From positions 104,294 to 168,293 of the forward strand of contig JAPPGF010000031.1 of assembly GCA_028875075.1 (NCBI GenBank): a DNA stretch of 64,000 nucleotides, written 5' to 3'. The position numbers and the translations under genes are program-made. This DNA is from Gemmatimonadota bacterium (lineage in GTDB: Bacteria > Gemmatimonadota > Gemmatimonadetes > Longimicrobiales > Gaopeijiaceae). Below are positions 35,096 to 45,681 of the stretch, one piece after another. The first letter of the stretch is position 1. Each line of letters starts with the position of its first letter. The notes under the pieces were generated by a model, which saw only the letters and a program-made list of their open reading frames with translations, did no database searches and had not been told where the DNA came from.

Positions 35096-36193
35096 TCAGG
35101 ATCCCAGGACACGGTTGACCAACGAGGACGTGTAGTCCACGATCGCGATCACCTTCTCGTACGGCATGCGTGTGGGGCCGATCACGCCGATCACTCCCTT
35201 CAGCCCGCCCACGCTGTACTCGGCCGTCACCAGCGTGAAGTCCGTGAGCGCGCTCGCGCCGTGCTCACCGCCGATCGTGACCTGAAGCCCCGCAGGATGC
35301 TCCCGGTTGCCGAGCACGGACGCGAGCAGCTCCCGACGTTCGGTGAGCTCGATGAGCGCCTTGAGCCGCTCGCCCTGCCGGAACTCCGGCTGCTGCGCGA
35401 GCACGCTGGTCTGTCCGAGGTGCACGTTCGGATCCGCGGACTTGGGGTCCAGGAGCTCGGCACCGGCCTGCATGAATATGTTCAGCAACTCGGTCGCGGA
35501 GGCGTCGTCGCCGCTCGCATCCCTGAGCCGCTCGGGAAGACTCGTGCGGATCTCGTCAAGCGAGAGCCCCGCGAGCCGTTCGTTCAAGACGAGCGCGACC
35601 GTGCTCAGCGTGTCCGCAGGCACCCGGCCGGGCAAGTCCACGTAGACAGTGCGCGCGATACCGCCCTGGAGCGTCGCGACCATGAGCACCTTCTCGGTGG
35701 AGAGCGTGACCAGGTCCAGCTTCTCGAGAACCGCGTCACGCATGCGTGGCATGATCGCGAGCCCGAGTTCGGTCGAGAGGACGGACAGGGCGCCGGTGGC
35801 GCGCCGCACGAGCCGCTCCACGGCGGAGAAACCGAGGGGATTGAGCTCACGGGCCAGCGAGTCGCGTTCGGCCTCCGACAGCCGGGCGGGCCGAATCATC
35901 TCGTCGACGAAGAACCGGTAGGCGCGGTCCGTCGGGACGCGCCCCGCAGATGCGTGGGGATGGGAGAGGTATCCCATGTCCTCAAGATCGCTCATCGTGT
36001 TGCGGACCGTCGCGGCCGAGACGCCCAGATCGAACTTCCGCGATACCGTGCGGCTGCCCGCCGGCTCCGCCGTGTCGACATACGTGCGCACGACCGCGTC
36101 CAGCACCTGACACTCCCTCTCCGAGAGCTCATACGGCGCTGCGGTCTGCGAGTCTCCCCGGTCCCTGTCCGCTTTGTCGCTTTGGCCGCTCAT
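35096..36193 (-). CDS. hrcA: Heat-inducible transcription repressor HrcA
   Basis: Represses heat-shock operons by binding CIRCE. 365 residues from ATG 36193. N-terminal winged helix (ELSERECQVLDAVVRTYVDTAEPAGSRTVSRKFDLGVSAATVRN, DNA contact in this part), DLEDMGYLSHPHASAGRVPTDRAYRFFVD, then the GAF-like sensor region with GGLKGVIGVIGPTRMPYEKVIAIVDY near the C-terminus. A frame to 36310 exists but lacks homology. I see no good CIRCE just before this gene. Confidence 0.95.
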   Translation of the reverse strand: MSGQSDKADRDRGDSQTAAPYELSERECQVLDAVVRTYVDTAEPAGSRTVSRKFDLGVSAATVRNTMSDLEDMGYLSHPHASAGRVPTDRAYRFFVDEMIRPARLSEAERDSLARELNPLGFSAVERLVRRATGALSVLSTELGLAIMPRMRDAVLEKLDLVTLSTEKVLMVATLQGGIARTVYVDLPGRVPADTLSTVALVLNERLAGLSLDEIRTSLPERLRDASGDDASATELLNIFMQAGAELLDPKSADPNVHLGQTSVLAQQPEFRQGERLKALIELTERRELLASVLGNREHPAGLQVTIGGEHGASALTDFTLVTAEYSVGGLKGVIGVIGPTRMPYEKVIAIVDYTSSLVNRVLGS

Positions 36194-36306
36194 GTCAGCA
36201 CTTGGACTTGAGTCCCACCCCACGCCCGACCCGAAGGCCCGCGCCGGCCGGCCCCGGCAGGTGCGGTATCGCACCTGCGCGAAGTGCCGTGCCGGTCGAG
36301 TTGACT

Positions 36307-37584
36307 TCAATCTCGGGGCTGCCTTGCCGTCGTCAAGGATTCGCAGGCCCCGGCGTCCCCGAGCCCTTCGAGCGGGGGAGCGTCGTTCGGCGCCTGTGCC
36401 AGCGCTACGTCGAGCTCCACCGTCAGACGATCCAGCAACAGCCAGCCCTCAGCCGTGAGTCGGAGTCGACCACCGCCGTGGTCCGGGTCGGTGCGCCCCT
36501 CTGCGCTGGCCCCGCTCTCGCGTCGAGCCCAGCCACGCCGGATCCAGCGCTCGACGAGCCTCGATGCCGCGGCTACGACGCTGTCCCACGGCAACCCGCG
36601 GTCGGTGCGGAGCCCGAGCCATACGCGCTCGAGTCGGCGGGCGTCGCCCCCGACTTCCTCTTCGCCCGCCACGGCCAGTTCGCCCCTGGACGCCCTGGGG
36701 GCGTAGTCCTCCCAGTCTCGCACGTTCCAGCGGCGCAGGGGATCGGAAAAACTGTGCGCCGCGTTGCCCAGCCCGAGATAGGAGCCCCCCTCCCAGTAGA
36801 CGCGGTTGTGGCGGGAATGCCGGCCGGGAAGGCAGAAGTTTGAGACTTCGTAGTGCAGATAGCCCGCTCTGGTGAGCCGCTCGACCGAGTGGAGGTATTC
36901 GTCGCGGTAGCGTTCCTCGCTCGCCGGACGGACACGACCGCGGGCGAGCGTCCTGGCCAGCGGGGTCGTGGGCTCCACACTGAGTCCGTACAGGCTCACA
37001 TGCGGGGGTTCCAACTCAAGCAGCCGGTCGAGATCGCACTCCCAATCCCGTTCCCCGGCTCGCCCCTCAGGCAGCCCGAACATGAGGTCCAAACTCAGGT
37101 TGGTCAGTCCCGCGGCACGCGCCGTAGCGACCGCCTCGCGCGCGCCCTCGGGGCCGTGCATCCGCCCCAGCCACGCGAGCGTGGGTCCGTGGAAGCTTTG
37201 CACGCCCAGGCTCACCCGGTTCACGCCCGCCCGACGCCATTCGGTCGCCAGATCCGCGGTGAAGCTCTCCGGGTTCGCCTCCGCCGTCCACTCGAGCGTC
37301 GGCGAGCGCAGCCGCTCGGGGCCAAGCGCCCCCGCAAGCGCCGTCATGGCGCCCGCCCCGAGCAGGGAAGGCGTCCCGCCTCCCACGTAGAGCGTGTCGA
37401 GTTCGGCCGCGAGCGGGAAGCGCCCTTCGTAGGCGATGGCTCGCAGTTCGCCCTTGATCGCACGCTCCCAGCCACCGAGGTCTCCTACGCGCCCGACCTG
37501 CACGGCGAAGTCACAGTATGCGCAACGGCGTGAGCAGAACGGCGCGTGCACGTACACGGATCGCACGGGCGCAGGTGCCGGCAT
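36307..37584 (-). CDS. hemW: Radical SAM heme chaperone HemW
   Basis: HemW binds and transfers heme; it resembles oxygen-independent coproporphyrinogen III oxidase (HemN) but lacks that activity in studied cases. 425 residues from ATG 37584; a further ATG at 37674 is possible. N-terminal YVHAPFCSRRCAYCDF gives the 4Fe-4S cysteines C17, C21, C24, followed by TLYVGGGTPSLL, NRVSLGVQSF and LSLDLMFGLPEG. The C-terminal HemN domain is present (LGNAAHSF, VWLGLRTDRG). The single cysteine after CDF that HemN uses is absent, which favours HemW. Upstream in-frame sequence overlaps obgE and is not coding. Confidence 0.9.
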   Translation of the reverse strand: MPAPAPVRSVYVHAPFCSRRCAYCDFAVQVGRVGDLGGWERAIKGELRAIAYEGRFPLAAELDTLYVGGGTPSLLGAGAMTALAGALGPERLRSPTLEWTAEANPESFTADLATEWRRAGVNRVSLGVQSFHGPTLAWLGRMHGPEGAREAVATARAAGLTNLSLDLMFGLPEGRAGERDWECDLDRLLELEPPHVSLYGLSVEPTTPLARTLARGRVRPASEERYRDEYLHSVERLTRAGYLHYEVSNFCLPGRHSRHNRVYWEGGSYLGLGNAAHSFSDPLRRWNVRDWEDYAPRASRGELAVAGEEEVGGDARRLERVWLGLRTDRGLPWDSVVAAASRLVERWIRRGWARRESGASAEGRTDPDHGGGRLRLTAEGWLLLDRLTVELDVALAQAPNDAPPLEGLGDAGACESLTTARQPRD

Positions 37585-37820
37585 CCGCGCCCTGCCGGAG
37601 GACTCGGACGACGTGGCCCTTTGCGACGGCGCGGTGGCGGCGGACCCGCCCGGCCAGCCCTCGAACTCGGGCATGGGGAAGGCTGCCAGCCTACGCGCCT
37701 GCTCCGCCTCGAGCGCATCCCGTACCCTGCAGGCGACATCGCTGGATGGGCGTTGGCCGACCACCCGCGAAGCGTAAGCGCCCGACGCACCAACCGAGCC
37801 GGGGTGGATGGCGGGCGCCT

Positions 37821-38846
37821 TCAGGGGGTCCACCACTCCTCCTCCTCCTCTCGGGCGTCGCTCGTGATCTCGCGCGTGCGTGCCCAAAGCGCTTCCACAA
37901 CCGGGCCGAGCCCCTGTCGTGCAACGGCCGAGAGTACGAAGACGCCCCAGGCTTCGGGCGCTTCGAGTTTCGGTGCTGCGTCGTCGGGACCGAGCAGGTC
38001 GGCCTTGGTGAGGACGAGGCAGTGGGGGATGCGCGCGAGGGCATCGGAGTGACCCGCCAACTCGCGGCGCAGGAGATCGTACTCGGCCTGCGGATCGACC
38101 CCGTCCACGGGTACGAGCAGAGCGAGCGAGCGCGTGCGCTCTACGTGCCTCAGAAACTGCAGGCCCAGTCCCCTGCCCTCGTGCGCGCCTTCGATGATTC
38201 CCGGGATGTCCGCGATCACGAACGTCCTGAAGTCCGGCAACTTCACGACGCCGAGGTTGGGTTGCAGCGTCGTGAACGGGTAATCGGCGATGCGTGGCTG
38301 CGCCTCGCTCACTGCCGCCAGGAACGTCGACTTGCCCGCGTTGGGCGCGCCGACCAAGGCGACATCCGCGATCAGCTTCAGCTCGAGCTCGAGCACGCGA
38401 TGCTCGCCTTCCTCGCCCCGCTCCCATCGGGTCGGTGCCCTCCGTGTCGGAGTTGCGAAGCGTGCGTTGCCTCGGCCGCCGCGACCGCCACGCGCGACGA
38501 TCAGCCGCTGGCCCGGCTCCAGCAATTCGCCCAGCACTTCGTCAGTCGCCTGATCTCTCGCCACCGTGCCCGGCGGAACGTTCACTACGAGGTCCTGGCC
38601 GTCGCGGCCGGTCATGTTGTTGCCGCGGCCGTGCTGGCCGCGCCCCGCGCGGTGATGTCGTCGGTAGGAGACGTCGAGCAAGGTCGAGAGCTGCGCGTCG
38701 ACCTCGAGGATGACGTGACCGCCGCGGCCGCCGTCACCTCCGGCAGGTCCGCCGTGCGGAACGAAGGCCTCGCGCCGGAACGCATCCGAGCCGGAGCCGC
38801 CGGTCCCGGCCGTCACCTCGACCACAGCGCGATCGACGAACAACAT
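37821..38846 (-). CDS. obgE: GTPase Obg/CgtA
   Basis: Ribosome-associated GTPase for 50S maturation and stress control. 341 residues from ATG 38846 (MLFVDRAVVEV), the usual start; a frame to 38867 adds seven residues. Obg fold with glycine-rich loops (GPAGGDGGRGGHVIL, VARGGRGGRGNARF), G domain: GAPNAGKST (G1), DYPFTTLQPNLGVV (G2), DIPGIIEGAHEGRGLG (G3) and LTKADLL (G4). No C-terminal OCT domain: it ends in an acidic tail, DAREEEEEWW. Confidence 0.95.
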   Translation of the reverse strand: MLFVDRAVVEVTAGTGGSGSDAFRREAFVPHGGPAGGDGGRGGHVILEVDAQLSTLLDVSYRRHHRAGRGQHGRGNNMTGRDGQDLVVNVPPGTVARDQATDEVLGELLEPGQRLIVARGGRGGRGNARFATPTRRAPTRWERGEEGEHRVLELELKLIADVALVGAPNAGKSTFLAAVSEAQPRIADYPFTTLQPNLGVVKLPDFRTFVIADIPGIIEGAHEGRGLGLQFLRHVERTRSLALLVPVDGVDPQAEYDLLRRELAGHSDALARIPHCLVLTKADLLGPDDAAPKLEAPEAWGVFVLSAVARQGLGPVVEALWARTREITSDAREEEEEWWTP

Positions 38847-38975
38847 GAGCCCTCGGGCTAGCGACACGCGTCCGCAACCCGCGGCCGAGCCGTCCCTCCT
38901 CGTACGCGAGGCGAGGAAACGGCGAAGGGCCCGGCAAGCACGGGGCCGACGGTTACGAGAACTTCGCGGTGCCCC

Positions 38976-40649
38976 TCAAAGCGAGGCGAGCTTACGGCTC
39001 CGGCCGCCACCCCCGCCCGGAGCAGCCGCCCGGGCATTCACTTCACCGACGAGCCTGAAAAGCGCATCCGGCGAGTCTGCTTGGCCGAGGAGATCCAGGG
39101 CCGCCCGAAGCTGATGGTCGTAGGGCATGCGGCGACGGAATTCGGCGGCTTCACCCCACTTCTGGGCCGCGATCTGGCGCTCCAGGGCATGCCGCACGAA
39201 GCGCGAGGCCGCCAGGAAGTCGTCGCGACCGACCAGGTCCCGGACTTCTCCGAGGGAGTCGTACAGCTCGTTCAGATCGCGGTCAGTTACGGTGAAATCT
39301 TCCTCCAGCGACAGCCGCTCCCGTGCAACGCGCAGGCCGAAGTCGAACAGAACCCGCTCGAACTCGCCCGCGTGACGGTCGATCAGGCGAACCGCCCGCT
39401 GTTCCACGGTCGTCAGCGTGTCGGCCATCACGAGGACATCGGGGGTGATCCCGCCGCCGGCGTACAGGGTCCGCCCTCCGTGCGATCTGACGACGGGCCG
39501 GTCCTCCAGCGACGGCGGGGCCGTGAGCCGTCCCTCGAGCGTCAATGTCCGTACCGGATCGTCCTGCTCGGCCGTCTCGTCGTGGCGCTTCTCGATCGAG
39601 CGCCCGACCGGCGTGTACCAGCGCGCCGTGGTCAGGCGGAGCACACTGCCCCCGTTCAACCTGAACAGGGTTTGGACCGAGCCCTTCCCGAAAGTCGGCA
39701 TTCCCACCACGATCGCGCGATCGTGGTCCTGGAGCGCGCCGGCGATGATCTCAGAGGCGCTGGCGCTGGCCTCGTCCACCAGCACGGCAATCGGAGTCAG
39801 CCGGTAACGGCCGGCCTCCTCGGCCTCGAACGTGCGGGATTGGCGGGCACCGCGTCCGCGGGTCTCCACGATTGCCGCCCCGTCGGGCAGGAACAGATCG
39901 GAAACCGCGATGCCTTGCTCGAGCAGACCTCCCGGGTTGCCGCGAAGATCCAGAACGATGCCCTCGACGCTCCCCTGCTCCGCCAGCGAGTCGAGCGCGG
40001 CGATCAGTTCGTCGGACGACGTCTCGCTCACGACTCGGAGAGGGACGTAGGCGATCCCGTTCTCCAGCCCGAGCGCGAACGGCACGGACTTGAGCTGAAT
40101 CCGTTCACGCGTCAGGGTGAACGAAACCGGCTGTTCCACGCCGACACGGAGCACTTTCACCTCGACGTCGGTGCCCGGCCGTCCCCGAAGCACCTCGGCG
40201 GCTCGTTCAGCGTCCCATCCGGCAGCGTCCTGGCCGCCGATCTCGACGAACTGGTCACCTCTCCGGAGCCCGGCACGGGCACCGGGCGTGCCGCTGATGG
40301 GAGCGATGACCGTTACGAACCCGTCGTATTCGCCGATGTGCAGCCCGACGCCGCCGTAGTCGCCCTGGGTCCGGATGCGGAGGTTCTCGTATTCCGACGC
40401 CGTCAGATACGAGGTGTTGGGATCGCCCAGCCCTTCGAGCATCCCCTCGATAGCCAGCGGATAGAGGGAGTTGCGCTCGATGTCGTCGACGTAGTCCGAG
40501 GTGATCCGGTCGACCACCTCCTCGAAGAGGCGCGCTTGGAAGTAGACGTTCTGCTCCCGCCTCACGCCCTGCTGGAGGAACCATCCGCCGGTCGTGACGG
40601 CCACGACGAGCACGGCCGCCGGGGCGAAGATCGAGCGTCTCATTCCCAT
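38976..40649 (-). CDS. ctpA: C-terminal processing peptidase (S41 family), CtpA-like
   Basis: Periplasmic serine protease of 557 residues, anchored or secreted by an N-terminal hydrophobic segment (SIFAPAAVLVVAVTTGGW). The PDZ domain (about 85-165: GVGLHIGEYDGFVTVIAPISGTPGARAGLRRGDQ) recognises C-terminal tails. Protease core: GIVLDLRGNPGGLLEQGI, catalytic Ser in EASASASEII, catalytic Lys in TFGKGSVQT. ATG 40649 and 40643 both fit a GGGAGGA site. C-terminal ~150 residues after the core are helical and not assigned. Likely acts in envelope protein turnover or lipoprotein or murein-enzyme processing. Confidence 0.92.
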   Translation of the reverse strand: MGMRRSIFAPAAVLVVAVTTGGWFLQQGVRREQNVYFQARLFEEVVDRITSDYVDDIERNSLYPLAIEGMLEGLGDPNTSYLTASEYENLRIRTQGDYGGVGLHIGEYDGFVTVIAPISGTPGARAGLRRGDQFVEIGGQDAAGWDAERAAEVLRGRPGTDVEVKVLRVGVEQPVSFTLTRERIQLKSVPFALGLENGIAYVPLRVVSETSSDELIAALDSLAEQGSVEGIVLDLRGNPGGLLEQGIAVSDLFLPDGAAIVETRGRGARQSRTFEAEEAGRYRLTPIAVLVDEASASASEIIAGALQDHDRAIVVGMPTFGKGSVQTLFRLNGGSVLRLTTARWYTPVGRSIEKRHDETAEQDDPVRTLTLEGRLTAPPSLEDRPVVRSHGGRTLYAGGGITPDVLVMADTLTTVEQRAVRLIDRHAGEFERVLFDFGLRVARERLSLEEDFTVTDRDLNELYDSLGEVRDLVGRDDFLAASRFVRHALERQIAAQKWGEAAEFRRRMPYDHQLRAALDLLGQADSPDALFRLVGEVNARAAAPGGGGGRSRKLASL

Positions 40650-40739
40650 CGGTCCTCCCGCGCAGCGGCCTCCGGTCTCCGGCAGCCCAAGCGGGCGGCC
40701 CGGCACTGCCCCTCTTCCTCCAGTGTAGGCCGTCTTCCC

Positions 40740-41453
40740 TCAGAACGTTCCGGGGAATTGCGCCCGGAGCACGGCCACGATCCGCTCATGCACTTCGTCC
40801 GGTGTGCCGAGGCCGTCCACGACTTGGATCGTCCGAGCGTCAGACGGCTCCCGGCGGGCGAAGTCATGATAACCCGCCGCGACCCTCTCGTGGAACCGGG
40901 CACCCGCCCCTTCGATCCTGTCGCTACCCTTCCCGACCGCTCGCTGGCGGCGCGCGCCTTCCCGGACGGGCAGGTCCAGGAGCACAACGAGGTCGGGCTC
41001 CAGCCCGCCGCGCGCGAACCGATCCAAGCGCTGCACTTCGGGGAGGTCGAGTCCGCGTCCGTATCCCTGGTAGGCGAACGTAGAGAGCGAGAAACGGTCG
41101 GCCACGACCATCTTGCCCTGCGCCACGGCGGGCTCCACCACCTGCCGGACCAGCGCGGCTCGCGCGGCCAACACCAGGAGCAGCTCCGTCTCGGCCGACA
41201 GCTCGAGATCGGGGCGGTCGAGCAGCACGGCGCGGACGGCTTCCCCGGCGTCGGTCCCGCCCGGCTCGCGAGTCACGGTCACGGCGTGACCCCGGCCGCG
41301 CAGCCACGCGGCCAGCATAGCGGCCTGGGTGGTCTTGCCGGCCCCCTCCACGCCCTCCAGCACCAGAAAGAGACCGGGCCCGGTAGCGGGTCGGGCCTGC
41401 TCAGTCGAGGTGGTCGTAGTAGTCGAGCCCAAGATGCGTGAGCGGCTCCTCAC
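40740..41453 (-). CDS. tmk: Thymidylate kinase
   Basis: Phosphorylates dTMP to dTDP for DNA synthesis. 237 residues from a GTG at 41453 that overlaps the end of the inositol synthase gene by about 53 bases; a TTG at 41432 is possible, but the true start is uncertain. P-loop LEGVEGAGKTTQAAML, TREPGGTDAGEAVRAVLL, the DR motif VVADRFSLSTFAYQGYGRGL and the LID-like RQRAVGKGSDRIE. Confidence 0.93.
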   Translation of the reverse strand: MRSRSRILGSTTTTTSTEQARPATGPGLFLVLEGVEGAGKTTQAAMLAAWLRGRGHAVTVTREPGGTDAGEAVRAVLLDRPDLELSAETELLLVLAARAALVRQVVEPAVAQGKMVVADRFSLSTFAYQGYGRGLDLPEVQRLDRFARGGLEPDLVVLLDLPVREGARRQRAVGKGSDRIEGAGARFHERVAAGYHDFARREPSDARTIQVVDGLGTPDEVHERIVAVLRAQFPGTF

Positions 41454-42726
41454 CCGCCAGCCAACGTAGAGTGTTCTTGAGCTTCATGTGCTGGATGAAC
41501 AGGTCGTGCTCGGGATAGAGGCCGGGCGCGGTGTGCGGGGTCTTGAAGTAGAAGGAGAGCCATTCCTGGATGCCTTTCATTCCGGCCCGCTGCGCCAAGT
41601 CCAGGAAAAGCGCCAGGTCCAGCACGATCGGGGCGGCCAGGATGGAGTCGCGGCAAAGGAAATCGACCTTGATCTGCATCGGATAGCCGCACCATCCGAA
41701 CACGTCGATGTTGTCCCATCCCTCCTTGTTGTCGCCCCGCGGCGGGTAGTAGTTGATCCGTACCTTGTGATACAGCTTCCCGTACAACTCCGGATATATG
41801 TCGGGCTGGAGAACGTGCTCGAGCACGCCGAGCTTGGACTCCTCCTTTGTCTTGAAGGACTCCGGATCGTCCAGCACCTCCCCGTCGCGGTTGCCGAGTA
41901 TGTTGGTGCTGTACCACCCCGCCACGCCTAGCATACGCGCCTTGAAGGCCGGCGAGAGCACGGTCTTGATCAGCGTCTGTCCCGTCTTGAAGTCCTTGCC
42001 CCCTATGGGGACCCCGCGATCCGCCGCGAGCTTCTCCAGCGCCGGAAAGTCGACCGATAGGTTGGGAGCACCGTTGGCGTAGGGTACGCCCTCCTTGATC
42101 GCCGCGTACGCATACAGCATGCTGGGCGCGATCTCGTGGTCGTCGGCGTCCATGGCCTTCTCGAACGCCGCCAGCGTCTCGTGGGCGCGCCCCGGTCGGA
42201 TGAAGACCTCGGTGGAGCCGCACCACACCATCACGAGACGGTCGGCGCCGCTGCTCGCCTTGAATGCACGGATGTCCTCGCGCAGCTGTTCGGCGAGTTC
42301 CCGCTTGGACCTGCTCTTCTTCACGTTGGGGCCGTCCAGCTTCTTCACGTAGCGCTTGTCGAAGGCGGCTTCCATGGGCCTCACGCTCTGCAGAAAACCC
42401 TTGATCGGCTCCAAGTGCTCGTGGCGATCGAAAACGCCCGCGTTGAGCGCGCTCTCGTAGCCGTCGTCGGGGATCGGATCCCACGCGCCGAACACCAGAT
42501 CGTCCAGGCCCGCGAGCGGGACCAGGTCCTTGATCAGCGGCGTGCACGCTTCGGTGCGTTGGCCCAGCCGGATCGTCTGCATCTGCGAGAGCGAACCGAA
42601 CGGGAGGGCGATGCCCCTGCGTACCGCCTCGACGCCCGCGACGAACGTGGTCGCCACCGCGCCGAAGCCGGGCAACAGCACGCCGAGCTTGCCCCTCGCG
42701 GGCTGGACTTCCGGACGATCTTTCAC
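41401..42726 (-). CDS. ino1: Myo-inositol-1-phosphate synthase
   Basis: Converts glucose 6-phosphate to myo-inositol 1-phosphate with NAD, the first step to phosphatidylinositol and inositol solutes. 441 residues from GTG 42726 with AGGAG at good spacing; the longer in-frame stretch upstream to 43779 lies inside prmC and YlbF genes. Motifs: KLGVLLPGFGAVATTFVAG (NAD loop), VMVWCGSTEVFI, GGKDFKTGQTLIKTVL (catalytic lysines), GWYSTNILGNRDGEVLDDPESFKTKEESK and YYPPRGDNKEGWDNIDVFGW. The family is common in archaea, actinobacteria and some other phyla. Set within a translation-gene operon. Confidence 0.93.
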   Translation of the reverse strand: MKDRPEVQPARGKLGVLLPGFGAVATTFVAGVEAVRRGIALPFGSLSQMQTIRLGQRTEACTPLIKDLVPLAGLDDLVFGAWDPIPDDGYESALNAGVFDRHEHLEPIKGFLQSVRPMEAAFDKRYVKKLDGPNVKKSRSKRELAEQLREDIRAFKASSGADRLVMVWCGSTEVFIRPGRAHETLAAFEKAMDADDHEIAPSMLYAYAAIKEGVPYANGAPNLSVDFPALEKLAADRGVPIGGKDFKTGQTLIKTVLSPAFKARMLGVAGWYSTNILGNRDGEVLDDPESFKTKEESKLGVLEHVLQPDIYPELYGKLYHKVRINYYPPRGDNKEGWDNIDVFGWCGYPMQIKVDFLCRDSILAAPIVLDLALFLDLAQRAGMKGIQEWLSFYFKTPHTAPGLYPEHDLFIQHMKLKNTLRWLAGEEPLTHLGLDYYDHLD

Positions 42727-42806
42727 GGTCTCCTCACTTCCTCGATGATGGGCACACTCATGCTCTCCGGGCCGAACCGGGGCCGAGCTGCCGTCGTGTG
42801 AACGCT

Positions 42807-43163
42807 TCACGCAAGGATGATGCGGCGCTGCTCGCCCTCTTCCATGCCGCGCGCGATCGCCTGGTTCACGCGGGCCATAAGCTTGTCGAAGTTGGCCTGG
42901 GCCGCCACGAGCCGCTGGTAGCTCGCGTTCGCCTGCAGTCTGCCCACCGCGCTCTCGTAGGCGGTGGACGTCTCCGTGTCCGGCTCTTTGCCCGTTCGCA
43001 AGCTCTCCTGGATCGTGCCCTCGAGTTTCTCCACCTCTGCGCGCACGGTGACGAGGTCCGGGTCCTCGTCCGCCGCTTGGATGGCCCGCTTGACCGCGCC
43101 GTACTCGGCGGTCCCCCCGAGCGAGTTGCCCAGATCTCTGGCCTTCTCCAGGTGTGCCGTCAT
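42807..43163 (-). CDS. YlbF/YmcA-family protein
   Basis: 118 residues, almost entirely helical, with ATG at 43163 and an AAGGGGAAG ribosome site. KARDLGNSLGGTAEYGAVKRAIQAADEDPDL is the usual YlbF opening. The rest is a helical bundle with LQANASYQRLVAAQANFDKLMARVNQAIA. In Bacillus, YlbF and YmcA join YaaT in a complex affecting RNase Y and development; here no YaaT is seen in the window, so the role is unknown. Lies 80 bases upstream of the inositol synthase gene start. Confidence 0.8.
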   Translation of the reverse strand: MTAHLEKARDLGNSLGGTAEYGAVKRAIQAADEDPDLVTVRAEVEKLEGTIQESLRTGKEPDTETSTAYESAVGRLQANASYQRLVAAQANFDKLMARVNQAIARGMEEGEQRRIILA

Positions 43164-43267
43164 GTGACTTCCCCTTGAGTTCTTGTACTGCCGCCCGCTC
43201 GCCACGGCCCGCCGCGAGTGCCGTCGACACACTGCGCGACGGGCGCGGGCAACCGCAGTCGCTACGC

Positions 43268-44166
43268 CTACCCCCGCACGGCCGTGACGATACGTCGACG
43301 GCCCGCGAGGTCGAGTCCCACGGAAGGTGGCCCGAAGCCGCCCGCGCGGCGGATCCGCTCGGCCACCGCGTCCGCCTGACCCAGACCCACCTCCAGCGCC
43401 ACCAGGCCCCCGGCCCGCACCCACCCGGCCGCACCCTCGGCCAACGCCTCGAGCACCTCCAGCCCGCTGGGCCCGGCGACGAGCGCAGCAGCCGGCTCCC
43501 AGTCTCGCACTTCCGGCTGCAGGGCGGTCCACTCGGCGTCCGCAACGTAGGGCGGATTTGACACCACCAGGTCGAAGCCCTCGTCCGGCGCCAGCGGGCT
43601 CCAGAGCGCGCCCGCGCGCAGCTCCAGCCGATCGGCCAGCCCGGCGGTGCGCGCGTTCGAAGCCGCCACGGCGAGTGCTTCCCGGGAAATGTCGGTCGCG
43701 ACCAGACGACGAAACGGCCCCTCGGACAGCAGCGCGAGAGCGACGCAGCCGCTGCCCGTGCCCACGTCGAGCGCCTCAAGGCCCTCCCTGCCGCGTGCCC
43801 ATGCCAACACCCGCTCGACCAGTGCCTCGGTCTCGGGGCGGGGGACGAGCACGCGAGGATCGACGGCCAGATCGAGATCTCGGAAGGCTGCGCGCCCGAT
43901 CACATACTGAAGGGGCTCGCGCCGGGCCCGTCGCAACAGCAGGGGCTTGTAGGCCGCCAGCTCGCCGGGCTTCAACGGGCGCTCGAACTCCAGGTAGAGT
44001 TGCAAGCGGGTCTTGCCGAGTGCGTGCGCCAGCAGGTGCTCCGCGTCGAGCCGGCCGTGCTCCACACCTTTGCCTGCCAGATAGTCGGCGCTCCACAGGA
44101 CCAGCTGCAGTACGGTCCACGTCGCCCGCCCCTCCTGCGTCGCGCCCACCCCGGACCGCGGCTGAG

Positions 44167-44170
<4 letters not shown>
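43268..44170 (-). CDS. prmC: Release factor N5-glutamine methyltransferase
   Basis: Methylates the GGQ glutamine of RF1 and RF2. 300 residues from GTG 44170, which overlaps the prfA stop by 4 bases (GTGA). Motifs: N-terminal helical domain ([42 protein letters not shown]), [31 protein letters not shown] (SAM) and the catalytic [10 protein letters not shown]. The prfA-prmC pairing supports the call. Confidence 0.95.
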
Positions 44171-45282
<1,112 letters not shown>

Positions 45283-45364
45283 TCGGGGAGCCCGTATGGA
45301 TCAGGGAAGGCCGGCCGGCCGCAACGGCGGTGCGGGGCCGGGACAGGTCTCGGCCGGTCGGGCG

Positions 45365-45571
45365 TCAGGACTTGGTGGCGCTGTACTTGAGCCTGAAGCG
45401 CTCGATCCGCCCGGCCGTATCGACCAGGCGCTGCTTCCCCGTATAGAACGGATGGCAAACCGAGCAGATTTCGACGTGGATGTCCTCCTGCGTCGACAAC
45501 GTCTCGATCCGGTTGCCACAGGCGCAGACGATGGTCGCCTTCGTGACCCGGGGATGGATGCCCTGCTTCAT
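45365..45571 (-). CDS. rpmE: 50S ribosomal protein L31, zinc-binding form
   Basis: 68 residues from ATG 45571. [19 protein letters not shown] opening, with four zinc cysteines in CACG and CSVC spacing, and [21 protein letters not shown], the standard L31 tail. The zinc-holding (C+) form is usually made under zinc sufficiency. Confidence 0.96.
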   Translation of the reverse strand: MKQGIHPRVTKATIVCACGNRIETLSTQEDIHVEICSVCHPFYTGKQRLVDTAGRIERFRLKYSATKS

Positions 45572-45681
45572 GACCGTCTCCTGGGAAGCGAGAGCGGGCC
45601 CCAGAGCCTGACGGCGCCCCGAGCCCGCCGGGGTCCCCGTCCCGGGCGGGGACCATGTCGATGAAATATAGAGACGACCCT

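Noticed and set aside
36194..36225. Possible CIRCE before hrcA (AAGTGCTGA half-site)
   Set aside because: Only one half-site resembles the consensus; the other arm (GGGTGGGA) does not match TTAGCACTC.
36307..38427. Long N-terminal extension of hemW to 706 codons
   Set aside because: The extra part overlaps obgE in another frame and is low-complexity Arg/Gly; HemW homology starts near 37584.
39081..41441. 786-codon open frame antisense to ctpA and tmk
   Set aside because: Same artefact of GC-rich codon third positions; no recognisable fold, while CtpA and Tmk motifs are exact.
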